64,000 bases of DNA from Halictus rubicundus (GCF_050948215.1 NW_027488719.1:62001-126000); one strand, 5' to 3'. Positions 49,245 to 60,739 are shown, counted from the first letter of the stretch. Notes: a model not told the origin generated them from the sequence alone. Program-made: numbers and translations.

Positions 49245-49685
49245 AGGGGTATTCCGCGGAAAGTAGTCCCAATGATGTATGAGGCGATGCCGGCGGGATC
49301 TTCGGATCCTGGCAGGGCCTCCCTTGCCGGTAAGGCTCACACGGAGGGATAAAAAACCGCGGAATGGGTCCTGCGATAACGACCGGGGAGGTCGCCGCAG
49401 GGCCCTTGCCGTAAACCGGTGGTCATGTTTTACCGGAACGGTGGTCTTGCCTTAATCGGCCGGGCCGCGAGGATGATAACCTCTATAAAAATCCCTAATG
49501 CCCTAAGCTTAGGTGCGCGGTGAGAGGGTACGCCCTGGCTACAGGGCGCGGCTGGTGGGGTACATCAGCCACTAGCGCACCATCTCTGGATACCTGGCGA
49601 ACTCCAGTTGAAATTAGCCTTACCCGGGCAAGGAGGCTCTGCCCGGGCGGACGTGTTTTTTCCTGCCAATCTCGTGGGACCAGAT
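49245..49685 (+). other. 5' UTR of element 1 downstream of the ribozyme
   Basis: GC-rich leader between the ribozyme and the first good AUG of ORF1. The ORF1 frame is open a little further upstream but lacks an AUG there. Several short upstream AUGs occur (for example around 49274). No other feature is recognised. Confidence 0.6.
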
Positions 49686-51845
49686 ATGGAATCGTATAAT
49701 AAAAACCTTGATGTTGTGGGGGAGGCTGCCGATACGGCAGCAGCTGCGGCGGGGGAAGAGACGGCAGCGGTCACTGACGGGGAGGGGATGGCAACTTTTA
49801 CTGCCGGGGAGGACGCGGTCGTGGTCATCGCGGACGAGGACTCGGATGGGGATGAAACAATCATCTCCATCTCGAGCTCCGTCGGCTCGATCGTGACGCG
49901 CGGGGGCGCGGAGAAGCGGGGCGCGACATCTGGGGTCTCTGACCCCAAGCGTGCCCGGTTAGAGGGGGGGCAGCACACCCGCGGCGGGTCGGTGTCGCGG
50001 ACGGACCCCGGGGAGGGCTCGTCGGGGACGCCCACCATGGATCTGGCCCTCGGCGGCCGCGCCGAGAGGAGTCAGACGAGGAGGGTGGATGACCTCATCG
50101 AGCTGGGTGGGAGGATGCCGACAGCGCAGCTAGTAGGGGAGGTGGAGGAGGCGATGTTGAGGGTGGAGAGAGTCTCCACCGTCTCAAAGGGCCTCAAGGG
50201 GGACCTGGCTAAAGACTTGCGGGATTGTTCTGCAGTCGCCAGGGCCCACTGCACCACCTTGATGCAGCGGTGCTTTACCGGGATGGCGTGGCAGGGTAGC
50301 CAGGAGGTGGCCCGCCTCCGCGAGCAGAACGCGGCCCTCGCGAAGGAGGCGGGTGACCTCCGGGCGAGGCTCCGGTCAATGGAGGCCGGGCGGCGGGCGA
50401 ACACCGACAGCGGTCGCCGGGCGGGACATGCGCCAATAGGGGAAGCGCCCCCCGCCTCCTCGACAGCGGGGGTCCGTACGCGGGGGATGGAGGCGATGGG
50501 ACCGTCGGGGGAGGGAGCGGGAGTTTTGGACTCCGAAGCCCTGCTTCTCCGGGTCGGCGCGCTGATAACGGCCAGGAACCGGGAGCTAGAGGCCCGGATG
50601 GAGGAGCGGTTCCGGACGATTCTGGCCGGGTTGGCCCCGGCCCTCCGGGCGGAGGGTAAATCGGCGCGCGAGGCGACGCCGGTGGCTTCTCTGCCGGCGA
50701 CGTCTGTCACCAAGGGGACTGGACCGGTGGTCGTGTCCAACGTGAGGGTGGTGCCCCCCGTTATCATTCCGCCACCGGTCGTCCCGGCCTCGTGGATGGA
50801 GGTGACGAGCAAGGCGGCGAAGAGGGCCAAGAAGAAGATGGCCGCGGAGGAGGCTGCGGCGAGAGCAGCCGCGGCCGAGGCAGCTGCCGCCGCTTCACGG
50901 CTGCAGGCTGCGAGGGAGCCGAGGGCGGCGGGCGGCGCACGAGTGCAGGGCGGCGCGAGCGCGGCGAAGCCCGCCGCCGGGAGGGACGGTGGCCTGGGAC
51001 GCACCCCCAGAACGGGAGCAGTGGCCATCACCATCCCCGAGAGCTGCAAGCTCACTTATTCGGAGGTGATGGCCAGGGCAAAAGAGAGGGTGGACCTCAA
51101 GGCTATCGGGATCGAGTCGGGGGTGCTTCCCAGGCGGTCGAAAACCGGCGGGATCCTCCTGGAGGTCAGGGGCACGGGGTGCCAGGAGAAGGCACGGGCC
51201 CTCTCCGGGAGGATCGCCGAGGCGCTTGGGGGGACCGGGGTTAAGGTCTCCCAGGCGGTCAAGCGCGGCGAGGTGCGCGTGGCGGGCCTGGACGACTCGG
51301 TGTCGCCCGGGGACGTAGCGGCGGCGCTGGCGGCGGCGGGGGAGTGTTCCGCGGCGGAGTTCCGGGTCGGCGAGATCCGCAGACCCGCCTCGGAGCAGGC
51401 GCTGGGCTCCTGTTGGGCCCAGGGCCCCCTCGCGGCCGTCAAGAAAGTGTTGGCGGGAGGCCGGCTGCTGGTCGGCTGGTCCTCGGCCCGCGTCGAGGCG
51501 CTGAGGGAGCGGCCCCTCCAATGCTTCCGTTGTTTGGAGACGGGGCACACGCGGGCGACATGCAAGAGCGCGGTCGACAGAGGCGCGATGTGCTACCGCT
51601 GCGGGGCGGCGGAGCACCGGGCTTCGGCCTGTAAGGCCGCCCCCAGGTGTCCGCTCTGCGCGGACCTGGGGAGACCATCGGGCCATAGATTCGGGGCCAA
51701 AGCGTGTGCCCCGGCTCCCAAGAGGGGCCGCGCGGCGACGAAAGAGAAGGGCGCGTCTGGGGCTGCATCCGCGCAGCGGCCGCAGACGGCGCCGGGGGCC
51801 CGGACCTCCCAGGGAGGGGACTCTGCAGAGCCCATGTTAGAGTAG
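49686..51845 (+). CDS. ORF1 Gag-like RNA-binding protein of R1-clade element 1
   Basis: 719 residues from the AUG at 49686 (MESYNKNLD...). The N-terminal third is acidic, Ala/Gly-rich and low in order. A charged helical stretch and an Ala/Lys-rich segment lie around residues 375-415. A conserved domain (PESCKLTYSEVMARAKE onward) precedes three C-terminal zinc modules: C613-x2-C-x4-H-x4-C626, C636-x2-C-x4-H-x4-C649, and C655-x2-C-x8-H-x6-C674. This arrangement is typical of R1-clade ORF1 proteins, which bind element RNA and help bring it to the target. It ends with AUG UUA GAG UAG; ORF2 is in the -1 frame and begins at the same place. The N-terminus differs strongly from element 2 while the zinc region is nearly the same. 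Confidence 0.9.
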   Translation: MESYNKNLDVVGEAADTAAAAAGEETAAVTDGEGMATFTAGEDAVVVIADEDSDGDETIISISSSVGSIVTRGGAEKRGATSGVSDPKRARLEGGQHTRGGSVSRTDPGEGSSGTPTMDLALGGRAERSQTRRVDDLIELGGRMPTAQLVGEVEEAMLRVERVSTVSKGLKGDLAKDLRDCSAVARAHCTTLMQRCFTGMAWQGSQEVARLREQNAALAKEAGDLRARLRSMEAGRRANTDSGRRAGHAPIGEAPPASSTAGVRTRGMEAMGPSGEGAGVLDSEALLLRVGALITARNRELEARMEERFRTILAGLAPALRAEGKSAREATPVASLPATSVTKGTGPVVVSNVRVVPPVIIPPPVVPASWMEVTSKAAKRAKKKMAAEEAAARAAAAEAAAAASRLQAAREPRAAGGARVQGGASAAKPAAGRDGGLGRTPRTGAVAITIPESCKLTYSEVMARAKERVDLKAIGIESGVLPRRSKTGGILLEVRGTGCQEKARALSGRIAEALGGTGVKVSQAVKRGEVRVAGLDDSVSPGDVAAALAAAGECSAAEFRVGEIRRPASEQALGSCWAQGPLAAVKKVLAGGRLLVGWSSARVEALRERPLQCFRCLETGHTRATCKSAVDRGAMCYRCGAAEHRASACKAAPRCPLCADLGRPSGHRFGAKACAPAPKRGRAATKEKGASGAASAQRPQTAPGARTSQGGDSAEPMLE

Positions 51846-51847
51846 GT

Positions 51848-54800
51848 ACTTTTAATCCTACTCCGGTTCTGCAGGCGAACCTCAACCACTCGCGCGCGGC
51901 ACAGGACCTGTTTGTCCAAGCCGTGCGCGAGTGGGGGGCTGGGCTGGCAGTTGCGGCGGAGCCGTACGCAATCCCCGAACACCCCTTCTGGGTGGGGGAC
52001 GAGATCGGCTCCGTAGTAATAGTGGCGGGAAGCCGCCCCGGGTCCCCGTCGGTCTCCCTTCTGGAGCGGGGCGAGGGATTCGTGGCGGTGCAATGGGGGG
52101 ACATCGCGGTTGTCGGGATCTACATCTCGCCGAGCTGTGGCCTCGATCAATTTCGGGGGTTCCTGGGCGGGCTGAACAGCTGCATCGCGCGGTGCAGCGC
52201 CCGCCCGGTTCTCGTTTTGGGAGACTTCAATGCCCACGCGGTATCGTGGGGGAGTCCCAGGACGACCACTAGGGGTAGCGAGGTGTTAACCTGGGCGGCC
52301 GGCCTGGATCTTCGGTTGATTAACCGGGGATCCACGCCGACGTGCGTGCGTCCGCAGGGGGTCTCGATTGTCGACCTGACATGGGGGACTCCCTCGGCCG
52401 TGCGCCGGGTGTCGGGATGGAGGGTGGCCGAGGAGATAGAGATTGCGTCAGACCATACGCCCATCGTCATGGACGTGTGGCCCACCCTCCACGCGCGGGA
52501 TTCCCGGCCGGGCCGGGGCGACCGACGGCCGCGATGGGCCTTGAAGCGGCTGGACGCGGACGCGTTCGGGGCCGCGGTAGCCGCGGCGACATGGACGGGG
52601 CCGGCCCTGTCCGAGCTGGCGCCTGCGCAAGGGGCGAGGCGGCTGCGGGAGGTAATGACGGCGGTGTGCGACACCGCCATGCCCCGCAGCCGGTTCGCCC
52701 CCAGGAGGGCGGCGTACTGGTGGTCCGCCGGCATTGCGGAGCTCCGGCGTGCCTGCAATGCCGCGCGGCGTCGGTACGGCCGAGCGCGTAGGAGGCGCGA
52801 CGACGAGGAGGCGACGGCGAGGCTCGGCGGGGAGTACCGAGCCGCGCTCGGGACTCTCCGGAGGGCCATCGCGAAGGCCAAGGCGGACGCGTGGTCGGAG
52901 CTCGTCGGCACGGTGGACGCGGATCCGTGGGGGCGCCCGTATAAGCTTGTAATGAGCAAGCTGCGCGCGTGGGCCCCCCCACTGACGGAATCGATGGACC
53001 CTCCCTTACTCGAGGAGGTGGTGACGTCTCTCTTCCCGCGTGAGGGGGGACAGCGACACCGCCTCCATCCGGGCCAGGAGCCTCTCTCCTGGTCCGCGGA
53101 GTGGGAGGTGTCAGCCGGCGAGCTCGGGGAGGCGGTGACCAGGGCCCGTCGGGTGGGCCGCAAGGCCCCGGGTCCTGACGGGGTGTCGGGCCGCGCGTTG
53201 GTCTTGGCCCTGGAGGGGGGACTCGCCGCCGAACTCCGGCAGCTGTATAACGGCTGTCTGAGGGAGGGGGTGTTCCCCACGGAGTGGAAGTCGGGCAGGT
53301 TGGTCCTCCTTCCGAAGGGGGGCAAGTCCCGGGACTCGCCCTCAGGGTACCGGCCAATTTGTCTGCTGGACGAGGCGGGGAAGTTGTTCGAGCGCGTACT
53401 CGTTGGACGCCTCGTCCGGCACCTGTCGGCGGGAGGGGTCCCCGATCTGAGCGGGGTTCAATTCGGCTTCCGGGAGGGTCTCTCCACCGTCGACGCTATT
53501 CGGCGGGTGAGGGCTCTCTCGGAGGCCTGTACGAGGGGGGGCGGAGTTGCGTTGGCGATATCCTTGGATATCGCTAACGCGTTCAACACCGTCCCCTGGG
53601 ATCGGATAATGGAGGCCCTGGTCTTCCACCGGGTGCCTCTGTATCTCAGAAGGGTGATCGGGAGCTATCTCTCCGACAGGGGTATAGAGTATCCCGGCCG
53701 GTACGGGATGGTGCGCAGGGGCGTCGTGCGCGGGGTTCCGCAGGGCTCGGTGTTGGGCCCGTTGCTGTGGAATCTTGCGTACGATCGCGTCCTGCGGGAG
53801 GAGATGCCTCCCGGGGTCAGCCTGACGTGTTACGCCGACGACACGCTGGTATTGGCCACCGGGAGGTATGCGAAGGAGGCCATCTGCCTGGCGGAGCGCG
53901 GCGCGTGGCGCGCGGTGCGCGCGATCCGGTCGCTGGGCCTAGAGGTGTCCGTCGAGAAAACCAGGGCCATGTGGTTTCTCCGCTCGGCCCGGTTGGCGGC
54001 GCCTCCCCAGTGCTGGATCTGCGTGGGGGAGGGGATGGTCAAGGTCGGGTCCCAGATGCGGTACCTGGGACTCGAGCTTGACGGCCGGTGGCGTTTTGAC
54101 CGCCACCTTGAGTCGCTGGCGCCCCGGGCGGAGAGGGCGACCGCTGCGCTCGGTCGCCTTCTCCCGAATCTCGGGGGACCCTGTGGACGGGTGCGTCGTC
54201 TGTTCGCGGTGGTGGTGCGAGTTTTGGTCCTGTACGGAGCCCCTGTGTGGGCGCGCGATGTCTTGGCTAGGGGGCGCAGTGGCGGCACACGGTCGCTGCT
54301 GCGTCGCATCGAGCGCAGGCTGGCCATAGGCATCGTGCGGGGGTACCGCACCATTTCATACGCGACGGCGATGGTGATGTCGGGGCTGATCCCCCTCGAG
54401 CTGGAGGCCCGCGTGTTGGCGGATGTGCATACGCACTCCAGGGAACTCCGGCTCCGGGGGGTGGCCCCGGATCAGGCGCGGCTCATGGTGGATGAGCTCA
54501 GGCGACATGCTCGGCGGCACGCAGCCCGGGAGTGGCGCGATAGCCTTCCCGGGACGAGGGAGGGCGAGAGGCGGGCCGTTCGGGCCATCCTCCCGGTGTT
54601 CGATCAATGGAACAGGGGATGGATGGGGCATAGGGTCTCCTACCGTGTGACGCAGGTGATGAGCGGGCACGGGTGCTTCGGCGACTACCTGTGTCGCATC
54701 GGGAGGGAGACCGAGGAGGCGTGTCACCACTGCGGCGAGCCGCGGGACACGGCGCAACACACTCTGGAGGAGTGTCCGGCATGGGGGGGAGAGCGCCGTG

Positions 54801-55201
54801 CCCTGCGGCGCGCGGTGGGCCACGACCTCTCGCTCCCGGCTGTCGTCGCTGCGGCAGCCGGTGGCGAGGAGGCGTGGAGGGGGTTCGCTTCCTTCTGCGA
54901 GCGGGTTATGCTGCGGAAGGAGGCTGCGGAACGGGATCGGGAGCGTAATCACGATCCCGGCCGAAGGGGGGGAGGCGGCGCAGGGTACGCCCCGGGGGCG
55001 TACCCCCGTTGCGACGCCTCTGACGCGAGCGGGGACGCCCTTGATGATCTCGAGGCGGGGGATCGGATATCCCCTTACACTCGGTCACCAACGGCGTCCC
55101 CGGAGGCCGCCGGGCATCTCGAGCGGGGGCTCGGATGCTCATCGGGCGGCCTAACAGGGGGGAAGGCGCCACGTCGTCCGTTGCGTGGTGCCTTCGGATA
55201 G
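51848..55201 (+). CDS. ORF2 endonuclease/reverse transcriptase of R1-clade element 1
   Basis: The frame is open from within ORF1 (no stop from 51704) to 55201. No AUG occurs before the endonuclease catalytic residues; the first AUG is in IVMDVW, after SDH. I place the start just behind the ORF1 stop. A conserved CTG at 51869 (VLQANLNHS) is one candidate. AP-endonuclease motifs: N in QANLNHS (about 51875), E in AAEPY, GDFNAH (about 52220) and SDHTPI (52448). Reverse transcriptase: SLDIANAFNTVPWD (about 53560), GVPQGSVLGP (about 53731) and the catalytic YADD at 53830-53841. A C-terminal CCHC-type zinc motif (CHHC...H...C) lies at about 54722-54778. It nicks the target and reverse-transcribes element RNA there. 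No RNase H is seen, as usual in R1. The frame is intact. Confidence 0.92.
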   Translation, partial: TFNPTPVLQANLNHSRAAQDLFVQAVREWGAGLAVAAEPYAIPEHPFWVGDEIGSVVIVAGSRPGSPSVSLLERGEGFVAVQWGDIAVVGIYISPSCGLDQFRGFLGGLNSCIARCSARPVLVLGDFNAHAVSWGSPRTTTRGSEVLTWAAGLDLRLINRGSTPTCVRPQGVSIVDLTWGTPSAVRRVSGWRVAEEIEIASDHTPIVMDVWPTLHARDSRPGRGDRRPRWALKRLDADAFGAAVAAATWTGPALSELAPAQGARRLREVMTAVCDTAMPRSRFAPRRAAYWWSAGIAELRRACNAARRRYGRARRRRDDEEATARLGGEYRAALGTLRRAIAKAKADAWSELVGTVDADPWGRPYKLVMSKLRAWAPPLTESMDPPLLEEVVTSLFPREGGQRHRLHPGQEPLSWSAEWEVSAGELGEAVTRARRVGRKAPGPDGVSGRALVLALEGGLAAELRQLYNGCLREGVFPTEWKSGRLVLLPKGGKSRDSPSGYRPICLLDEAGKLFERVLVGRLVRHLSAGGVPDLSGVQFGFREGLSTVDAIRRVRALSEACTRGGGVALAISLDIANAFNTVPWDRIMEALVFHRVPLYLRRVIGSYLSDRGIEYPGRYGMVRRGVVRGVPQGSVLGPLLWNLAYDRVLREEMPPGVSLTCYADDTLVLATGRYAKEAICLAERGAWRAVRAIRSLGLEVSVEKTRAMWFLRSARLAAPPQCWICVGEGMVKVGSQMRYLGLELDGRWRFDRHLESLAPRAERATAALGRLLPNLGGPCGRVRRLFAVVVRVLVLYGAPVWARDVLARGRSGGTRSLLRRIERRLAIGIVRGYRTISYATAMVMSGLIPLELEARVLADVHTHSRELRLRGVAPDQARLMVDELRRHARRHAAREWRDSLPGTREGERRAVRAILPVFDQWNRGWMGHRVSYRVTQVMSGHGCFGDYLCRIGRETEEACHHCGEPRDTAQHTLEECPAWGGERRALRRAVGHDLSLPAVVAAAAGGEEAWRGFASFCERVMLRKEAAERDRERNHDPGRRGGGGAGYAPGAYPRCDASDASGDALDDLEAGDRISPYTRSPTASPEAAGHLERGLGCSSGGLTGGKAPRRPLRGAFG

Positions 55202-55431
55202 AGTAGGTACGGGAGGGGGCCGCGTCCCCCCCTGGGTGGTATGCTAAGGCGGGGGCACACCGGATTGACATGCGCGCGCAGAGCACGGGTGCCCCCAGGA
55301 GTCTAGGGACGGACGGGGAGGAGTTAGTGGGTATACTCGGCGTTGCACCAACCAGCCGAGGAGTCCCACATAACCCGGACCACCCCCCCCCCGGGGGGGT
55401 TCGGGTATCCGTAACGAGATTACCTCCTCGG

Positions 55432-55464
<33 letters not shown>
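55202..55464 (+). other. 3' UTR and poly(A) tail of element 1
   Basis: A short GC-rich 3' UTR with a run of ten C followed by seven G at 55383-55399 (a 14-bp self-complementary core), then ACGAGATTACCTCCTCGG and 33 A (55432-55464). The A tail and direct joining to the target duplication show target-primed reverse transcription. Confidence 0.85.
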
Positions 55465-55467
<3 letters not shown>

Positions 55468-55480
55468 TTGAGGATAGGAT
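55465..55480 (+). repeat. Target-site duplication, right copy, of element 1
   Basis: GGGTTGAGGATAGGAT, identical to 49076-49091, directly after the poly(A) tail. It continues as AGGATAGAGG, the normal satellite register. Confidence 0.9.
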
Positions 55481-58400
55481 AGGATAGAGGATAGGATAGG
55501 ATTGAGGATAGGATAGGATAGAGGATAGGATAGGATTGAGGATAGGATTGGATTGAGGATACGATAGGATAGAGGATATGATAGGCTAGGATAGAGGATA
55601 GGATAGGATTGAGGATAGGATAGGATAGAGGATAGGATAGGATTGAGGATAGCATAGGATTGAGGATAGGATAGGATAGAGAATAGGATAGGATAGAGGA
55701 TATGATAGGATAGAGGATAGGATAGGATTGAGGATAGCATAGGATTGAGGATAGGATAGGATAGAGGAAAGGATAGAGGATAGGATAGAGGATTGGATAG
55801 AATTGAGGATATTATGGGATAGAGGATAGGATATGATAGGCTAGGATAGAGGATAGGATAGGATTGAGGATAGGATAGGATAGAGGATAGGATAGGATTG
55901 AGGATAGCATAGGATTGAGGATAGGATAGGATAGAGAATAGGATAGGATAGAGGATAGGATAGGATAGAGGATAGGATAGAGGATACGATAGAGGATAGG
56001 TTAGGATAGAGGATAGGATAGGATCGAGGATAGGATTTGACAGAGGATAGGATAGGATAGAGGATAGGATAGGATAGAGGACAGGATAGGATAGAGAATA
56101 GAATAAGATAGAGGATAGGATAGGATTGAGGATAGGATAGGATAGAGGATAGGATAGGATAGAGGATAGGATAGAATAGAGAATAGAATAGGATAGAGGA
56201 TAGGATAGGATTGAGGATAGGATAGGATAGATGAAAGGATAGAGGATTGGATAGGATAGAGGATACGATACGATAGAGGATAGGATAGGATAGAGGATGG
56301 GATAGGACAGAGGATAGGATAGGATAGAGGATAGAATAGGATAGAGGATAGGATAGGATTGAGGATAGGATAGGATAGAGGATAGGATAGGATTGAGGAT
56401 AGGATAGTATTGAGGATAGGATAGGATAGAGGATAGGATAGGATTGAGGATAGGATAGGATAGATGAAAGGATAGAGGATTGGATAGGATAGAGGATACG
56501 ATACGATAGAGGATAGGATAAGATATAGGGTACGCTAGAGAATTGAATAGGTTTGAGGATATTATGGGATAGAGGATAGGATAGGATAGGATAGAGGATA
56601 GGATAGGATAGGGGATAGGATAGGATAGAGGATAGGATAGGATAGAGGATAGGATAGAATAGAGTACAGGATAGGATAGAGGATAGGACAGGATAGAGGA
56701 TAGGATAGGATAGAGGATAGGATAGGATAGAAGATAGGATAGTATAGAGAATAGAATAGGATAGAGGATAGGATAGGATTGAGGATAGGATAGGATAGAT
56801 GATAGGATAGGGTAGAGGATAGGATAGGATAGAGAATAGGATAGGATAGAGGATAGGATAGGATAGAGGATAGGATAGAGGATTGGATAGGATTGAGGAT
56901 ATCAAGGGATAGAGGATAGGATAGGATAGGATAGGATAGGATATAATAGAGGATTGGATAGGATTGAGGATATTAAGGGATAGAGGATAGGATAGGATAG
57001 GATAGGATAGGATATAATAGAGGATTGGATAGGATTGAGGATATAAAGGGATAGAGGATAGGATAGGATAGGATAGGATAGGATATAATAGAGGATAGGA
57101 TAGGATAAAGGATATGATAGGAAAGAGGATAGGATAGGATATAGGATAGGATAGGATTGAGGATAGGATAGGATTGAGGATAGGATAGGATAGATGATAG
57201 GATAGAGGATTGGATGGGATAGAGGATACGATACGATAGAGGATAGGATAGGATAGAGGATGGGATAGGACAGAGGATAGGATAGGATAGAGGACAGGAT
57301 AGGATAGAGGATAGGATAGGATAGAGGATATGATAGGCTAGGATAGAGGATAGGATAGGACAGAGGATAGGATAGGATAGAGGATATGATAGGCTAGGAT
57401 AGAGGATAGGAAAGGATTGAGGATAGGATAGGATAGAGGATAGGATAGGATTGAGGATAGCATAGGATTGAGGATAGGATAGGATAGAGAATAGGATAGG
57501 ATAGAGGATAGGATAGGATAGAGGATAGGATAGAGGATAGGATAGAGGATAGGATAGAGGATTGGATAGGATTGAGGATATTATGGGATAGAGGATAGAA
57601 TAGGATAGGATAGGATAGAGGATAGGATAGGATAGAGGATAGGATAGGATAGAGGATAGGATAGGATAGAGGATAGGATAGGATAGAGGATAGGATAGGA
57701 TATATGATACTATAGGATGGAGGATACGATATTATAGAGGATAGTATAGGATAGAGGGTAGGATAGGGTAGAGGATAAGATAGGATAGAGGCTAGGATAG
57801 GTTAGAGGATAGGATAGAGGATAGGATAGAGGATTGGATAGAATTGAGGATATTATGGGATAGAGGATAGGATATGATAGGCTAGGATAGAGGATAGGAT
57901 AGGATTGAGGATAGGATAGGATAGAGGATAGGATAGGATTGAGGATAGCATAGGATTGAGGATAGGATAGGATAGAGAATAGGATAGGATAGAGGATAGG
58001 ATAGGATAGAGGATAGGATAGAGGATAGGTTAGGATAGAGGATAGGATAGGATCGAGGATAGGATTTGACAGAGGATAGGATAGGATAGAGGATAGGATA
58101 GGATAGAGGACAGGATAGGATAGAGAATAGAATAAGATAGAGGATAGGATAGGATTGAGGATAGGATAGGATAGAGGATAGGATAGGATTGAGGATAGGA
58201 TAGGATTGAGGATAGGATAGGATAGAGGATAGGATAGGATTGAGGATACGATACGATAGAGGATAGGATAAGATATAGGGTACGCTAGAGAATTGAATAG
58301 GATTGAGGATATTATGGGATAGAGGATAGGATAGGATAGGATAGAGGATAGGATAGGATAGGGGATAGGGGATAGGATAGGATAGAGGATAGGATAGGAT

Positions 58401-60739
58401 AGAGGATAGGATAGAATAGAGTACAGGATAGGATAGAGGATAGGACAGGAGAGAGGATAGGATAGGATAGAGGATAGGATAGGATAGAAGATAGGATAGT
58501 ATAGAGAATAGAATAGGATAGAGGATAGGATAAGATTGAGGATAGGATAGGATAGATGATAGGATAGGGTAGAGGATAGGATAAGATAGAGGATAGGATA
58601 GAATAGAGTACAGGATAGTATAGAGGATAAGATAATATAGAGAATAGGACAGGATAGAGGATAGGATAGGATTGAGGATACGATACGATGGAGGATAGGA
58701 TAGGATAGAGGGTAGGAAAGAGAATTGGATGGGATAGAGGATACGATACGATAGAGGAGGGGATAGGATAGAGGATAAGATAACATAGAGAATAGGATAG
58801 GATAGAGGATAGGACAGGATAGAGGATAGGATAGGATAGAGGATAGGATAGGATAGAGGATAGGATAGGATAGAGGATAGGATAGGATAGAGGATATGAT
58901 AGGCTAGGATAGAGGATAGGATAGGATTGAGGATAGGATAGGATAGAGGATAGGATAGGATTGATGATAGCATAGGATTGAGGATAGGATAGGATAGAGA
59001 ATAGGATAGGATAGAGGATAGGATAGGATAGAGGATAGGATAGAGGATTGGATAGGATTGAGGATATCAAGGGATAGAGGATAGGATAGGATAGGATAGT
59101 ATAGGATATAATAGAGGATTGGATAGGATTGAGGATATTAAGGGATAGAGGATAGGATAGGATAGGATAGGATAGGATATAATAGAGGATTGGATAGGAT
59201 TGAGGATATAAAGGGATAGAGGATAGGATAGGATAGGATAGGATAGGATATAATAGAGGATAGGTTAGGATAAAGGATATGATAGGATAGAGGAGAGGAT
59301 AGAATAGAGTATAGGATAGGATAGAGGATAGGATAGGATTGAGGATAGGATAAGATAGATGATAGGATAGAGGATTGGATGGGATAGAGGATACGATACG
59401 ATAGAGGATAGGATAGGATAGAGGATGGGATAGGACAGAGGATAGGATAGTATAGAGAATAGAATAGGATAGAGGATAGGATAGGATTGAGGATAGGATA
59501 GGATAGATGATAGGATAGAGGATTGGATAGGATAGAGGATACGATACGATAGAGGATAGGATAGGATAGAGGGTAGGAAAGAGAATTGGATGGGATAGAG
59601 GATACGATACGATAGAGGAGGGGATAGGATAGAGGATGGGATAGGACAGAGGATAGAATAGGATAGAGGATAGGATAGGATTGAGGATAGGATAGGATAG
59701 CGGGTAGGATAGAGAATTGAATAGGATTGAGGATATTATGGGATACAGGATAGGATAGGATAGGATAGGATAGAGGATAGGATAGGATAGAGGATAGGAT
59801 AGGATATGTGATATTATAGGATGGAGGATACGATATTATAGAGGATAGGATAGGGTAGAGGATAGGATAAGATAGAGGATAGGATAGAATAGAGTACAGG
59901 ATAGTATAGAGTATAAGATAATATAGAGAATAGGATAGGATAGAGGATTGGACAGGCTAGGATAGAGGATAGGATAGGATTGAGGATAGCATAGGATTGA
60001 GGATAGGATAGAGGATTGGATAGGATAGAGGATACGATACGATAGAGGATAGGATAGGATAGTGGGTAGGAAAGAGAATTGGATGGGATAGAGGATACGA
60101 TACGATAGAGGATAGGATAGGATAGAGGATGGGATAGGACAGAGGATAGGATAGGATAGAGGATAGAATAGGATAGAGGATAGAATAGGATTGAGGATAG
60201 GATAGGAAAGAGGATAGGATAGGATTGAGGATAGGATAGGATGGAGGATAGGATAGGATAGAGGATAGGATAGGATAGATGAAAGGATAGAGGATTGGAT
60301 AGGATAGAGGATACGATACGATAGAGGATAGGATAGGATAGTGGGTAGGAAAGAGAATTGGATGGGATAGAGGATACGATACGATAGAGGATAGGATAGG
60401 ATAGAGGATGGGATAGGACAGAGGATAGGATAGAATAGAGTACAGGATAGGATAGAGGATAGGACAGGATAGAGGATAGGATAGGATAGAGGATAGGATA
60501 GGATAGAAGATAGGATAGTATAGAGAATAGAATAGGATAGAGGATAGGATAGGATTGAGGATAGGATGGGATAGATGATAGGATAGAGGATTGGATAGGA
60601 TAGAGGATAGGATACGATAGAGGATAGGATATGATAGTGGGTAGGAAAGAGAATTGGATGGGATAGAGGATACGATTCGATAGAGGAGGGGATAGGACAG
60701 AGGATGGGATAGGACAGAGGATAGGATAGGATAGAGGAT
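55465..60739. repeat. 17-bp satellite array, fourth block (5.3 kb)
   Basis: Same satellite as elsewhere. It lies between the two R1-clade elements and ends GATAGAGGAT before the second. It contains only minus-strand stop-free stretches (for example 55841-56905 and 57882-58973), rejected as genes. Confidence 0.95.

Larger units (their letters stand above)
49092..55464 (+). mobile_element. R1-clade (TRAS/SART-like) non-LTR retrotransposon, element 1, complete
   Basis: 6373 bp and GC-rich, in sharp contrast to the satellite. Order: 5' HDV-like ribozyme, 5' UTR, ORF1 (Gag-like with three zinc knuckles), ORF2 (AP endonuclease, reverse transcriptase, C-terminal zinc motif), 3' UTR, and 33 A. A 16-bp target duplication of satellite flanks it. 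It lies on the purine-rich strand. The endonuclease type, ORF1 with CCHC knuckles and lack of RNase H place it in the R1 clade, which includes telomere-repeat-specific TRAS and SART. Closest subfamily is not determined. ORF1 and ORF2 have no internal stops, so the copy may be active. Confidence 0.93.

Noticed and set aside
49608..49685. Upstream extension of element 1 ORF1 from a TTG codon
   Set aside because: Not an AUG, and the first AUG at 49686 aligns with the start of element 2 ORF1 in position and context.
50072..51055. Long antisense frames inside the R1-clade elements (also 52147-53325, 50895-51686, 61657-62145, 62616-63227)
   Set aside because: Shadows of the GC-rich sense genes. 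Their composition is Arg/Pro/Ala-rich without domain similarity.
51704..51847. Upstream extension of ORF2 from a GTG within ORF1
   Set aside because: This stretch codes for the ORF1 C-terminus in another frame. The equivalent frame in element 2 does not join its endonuclease, so it is not conserved as part of ORF2.
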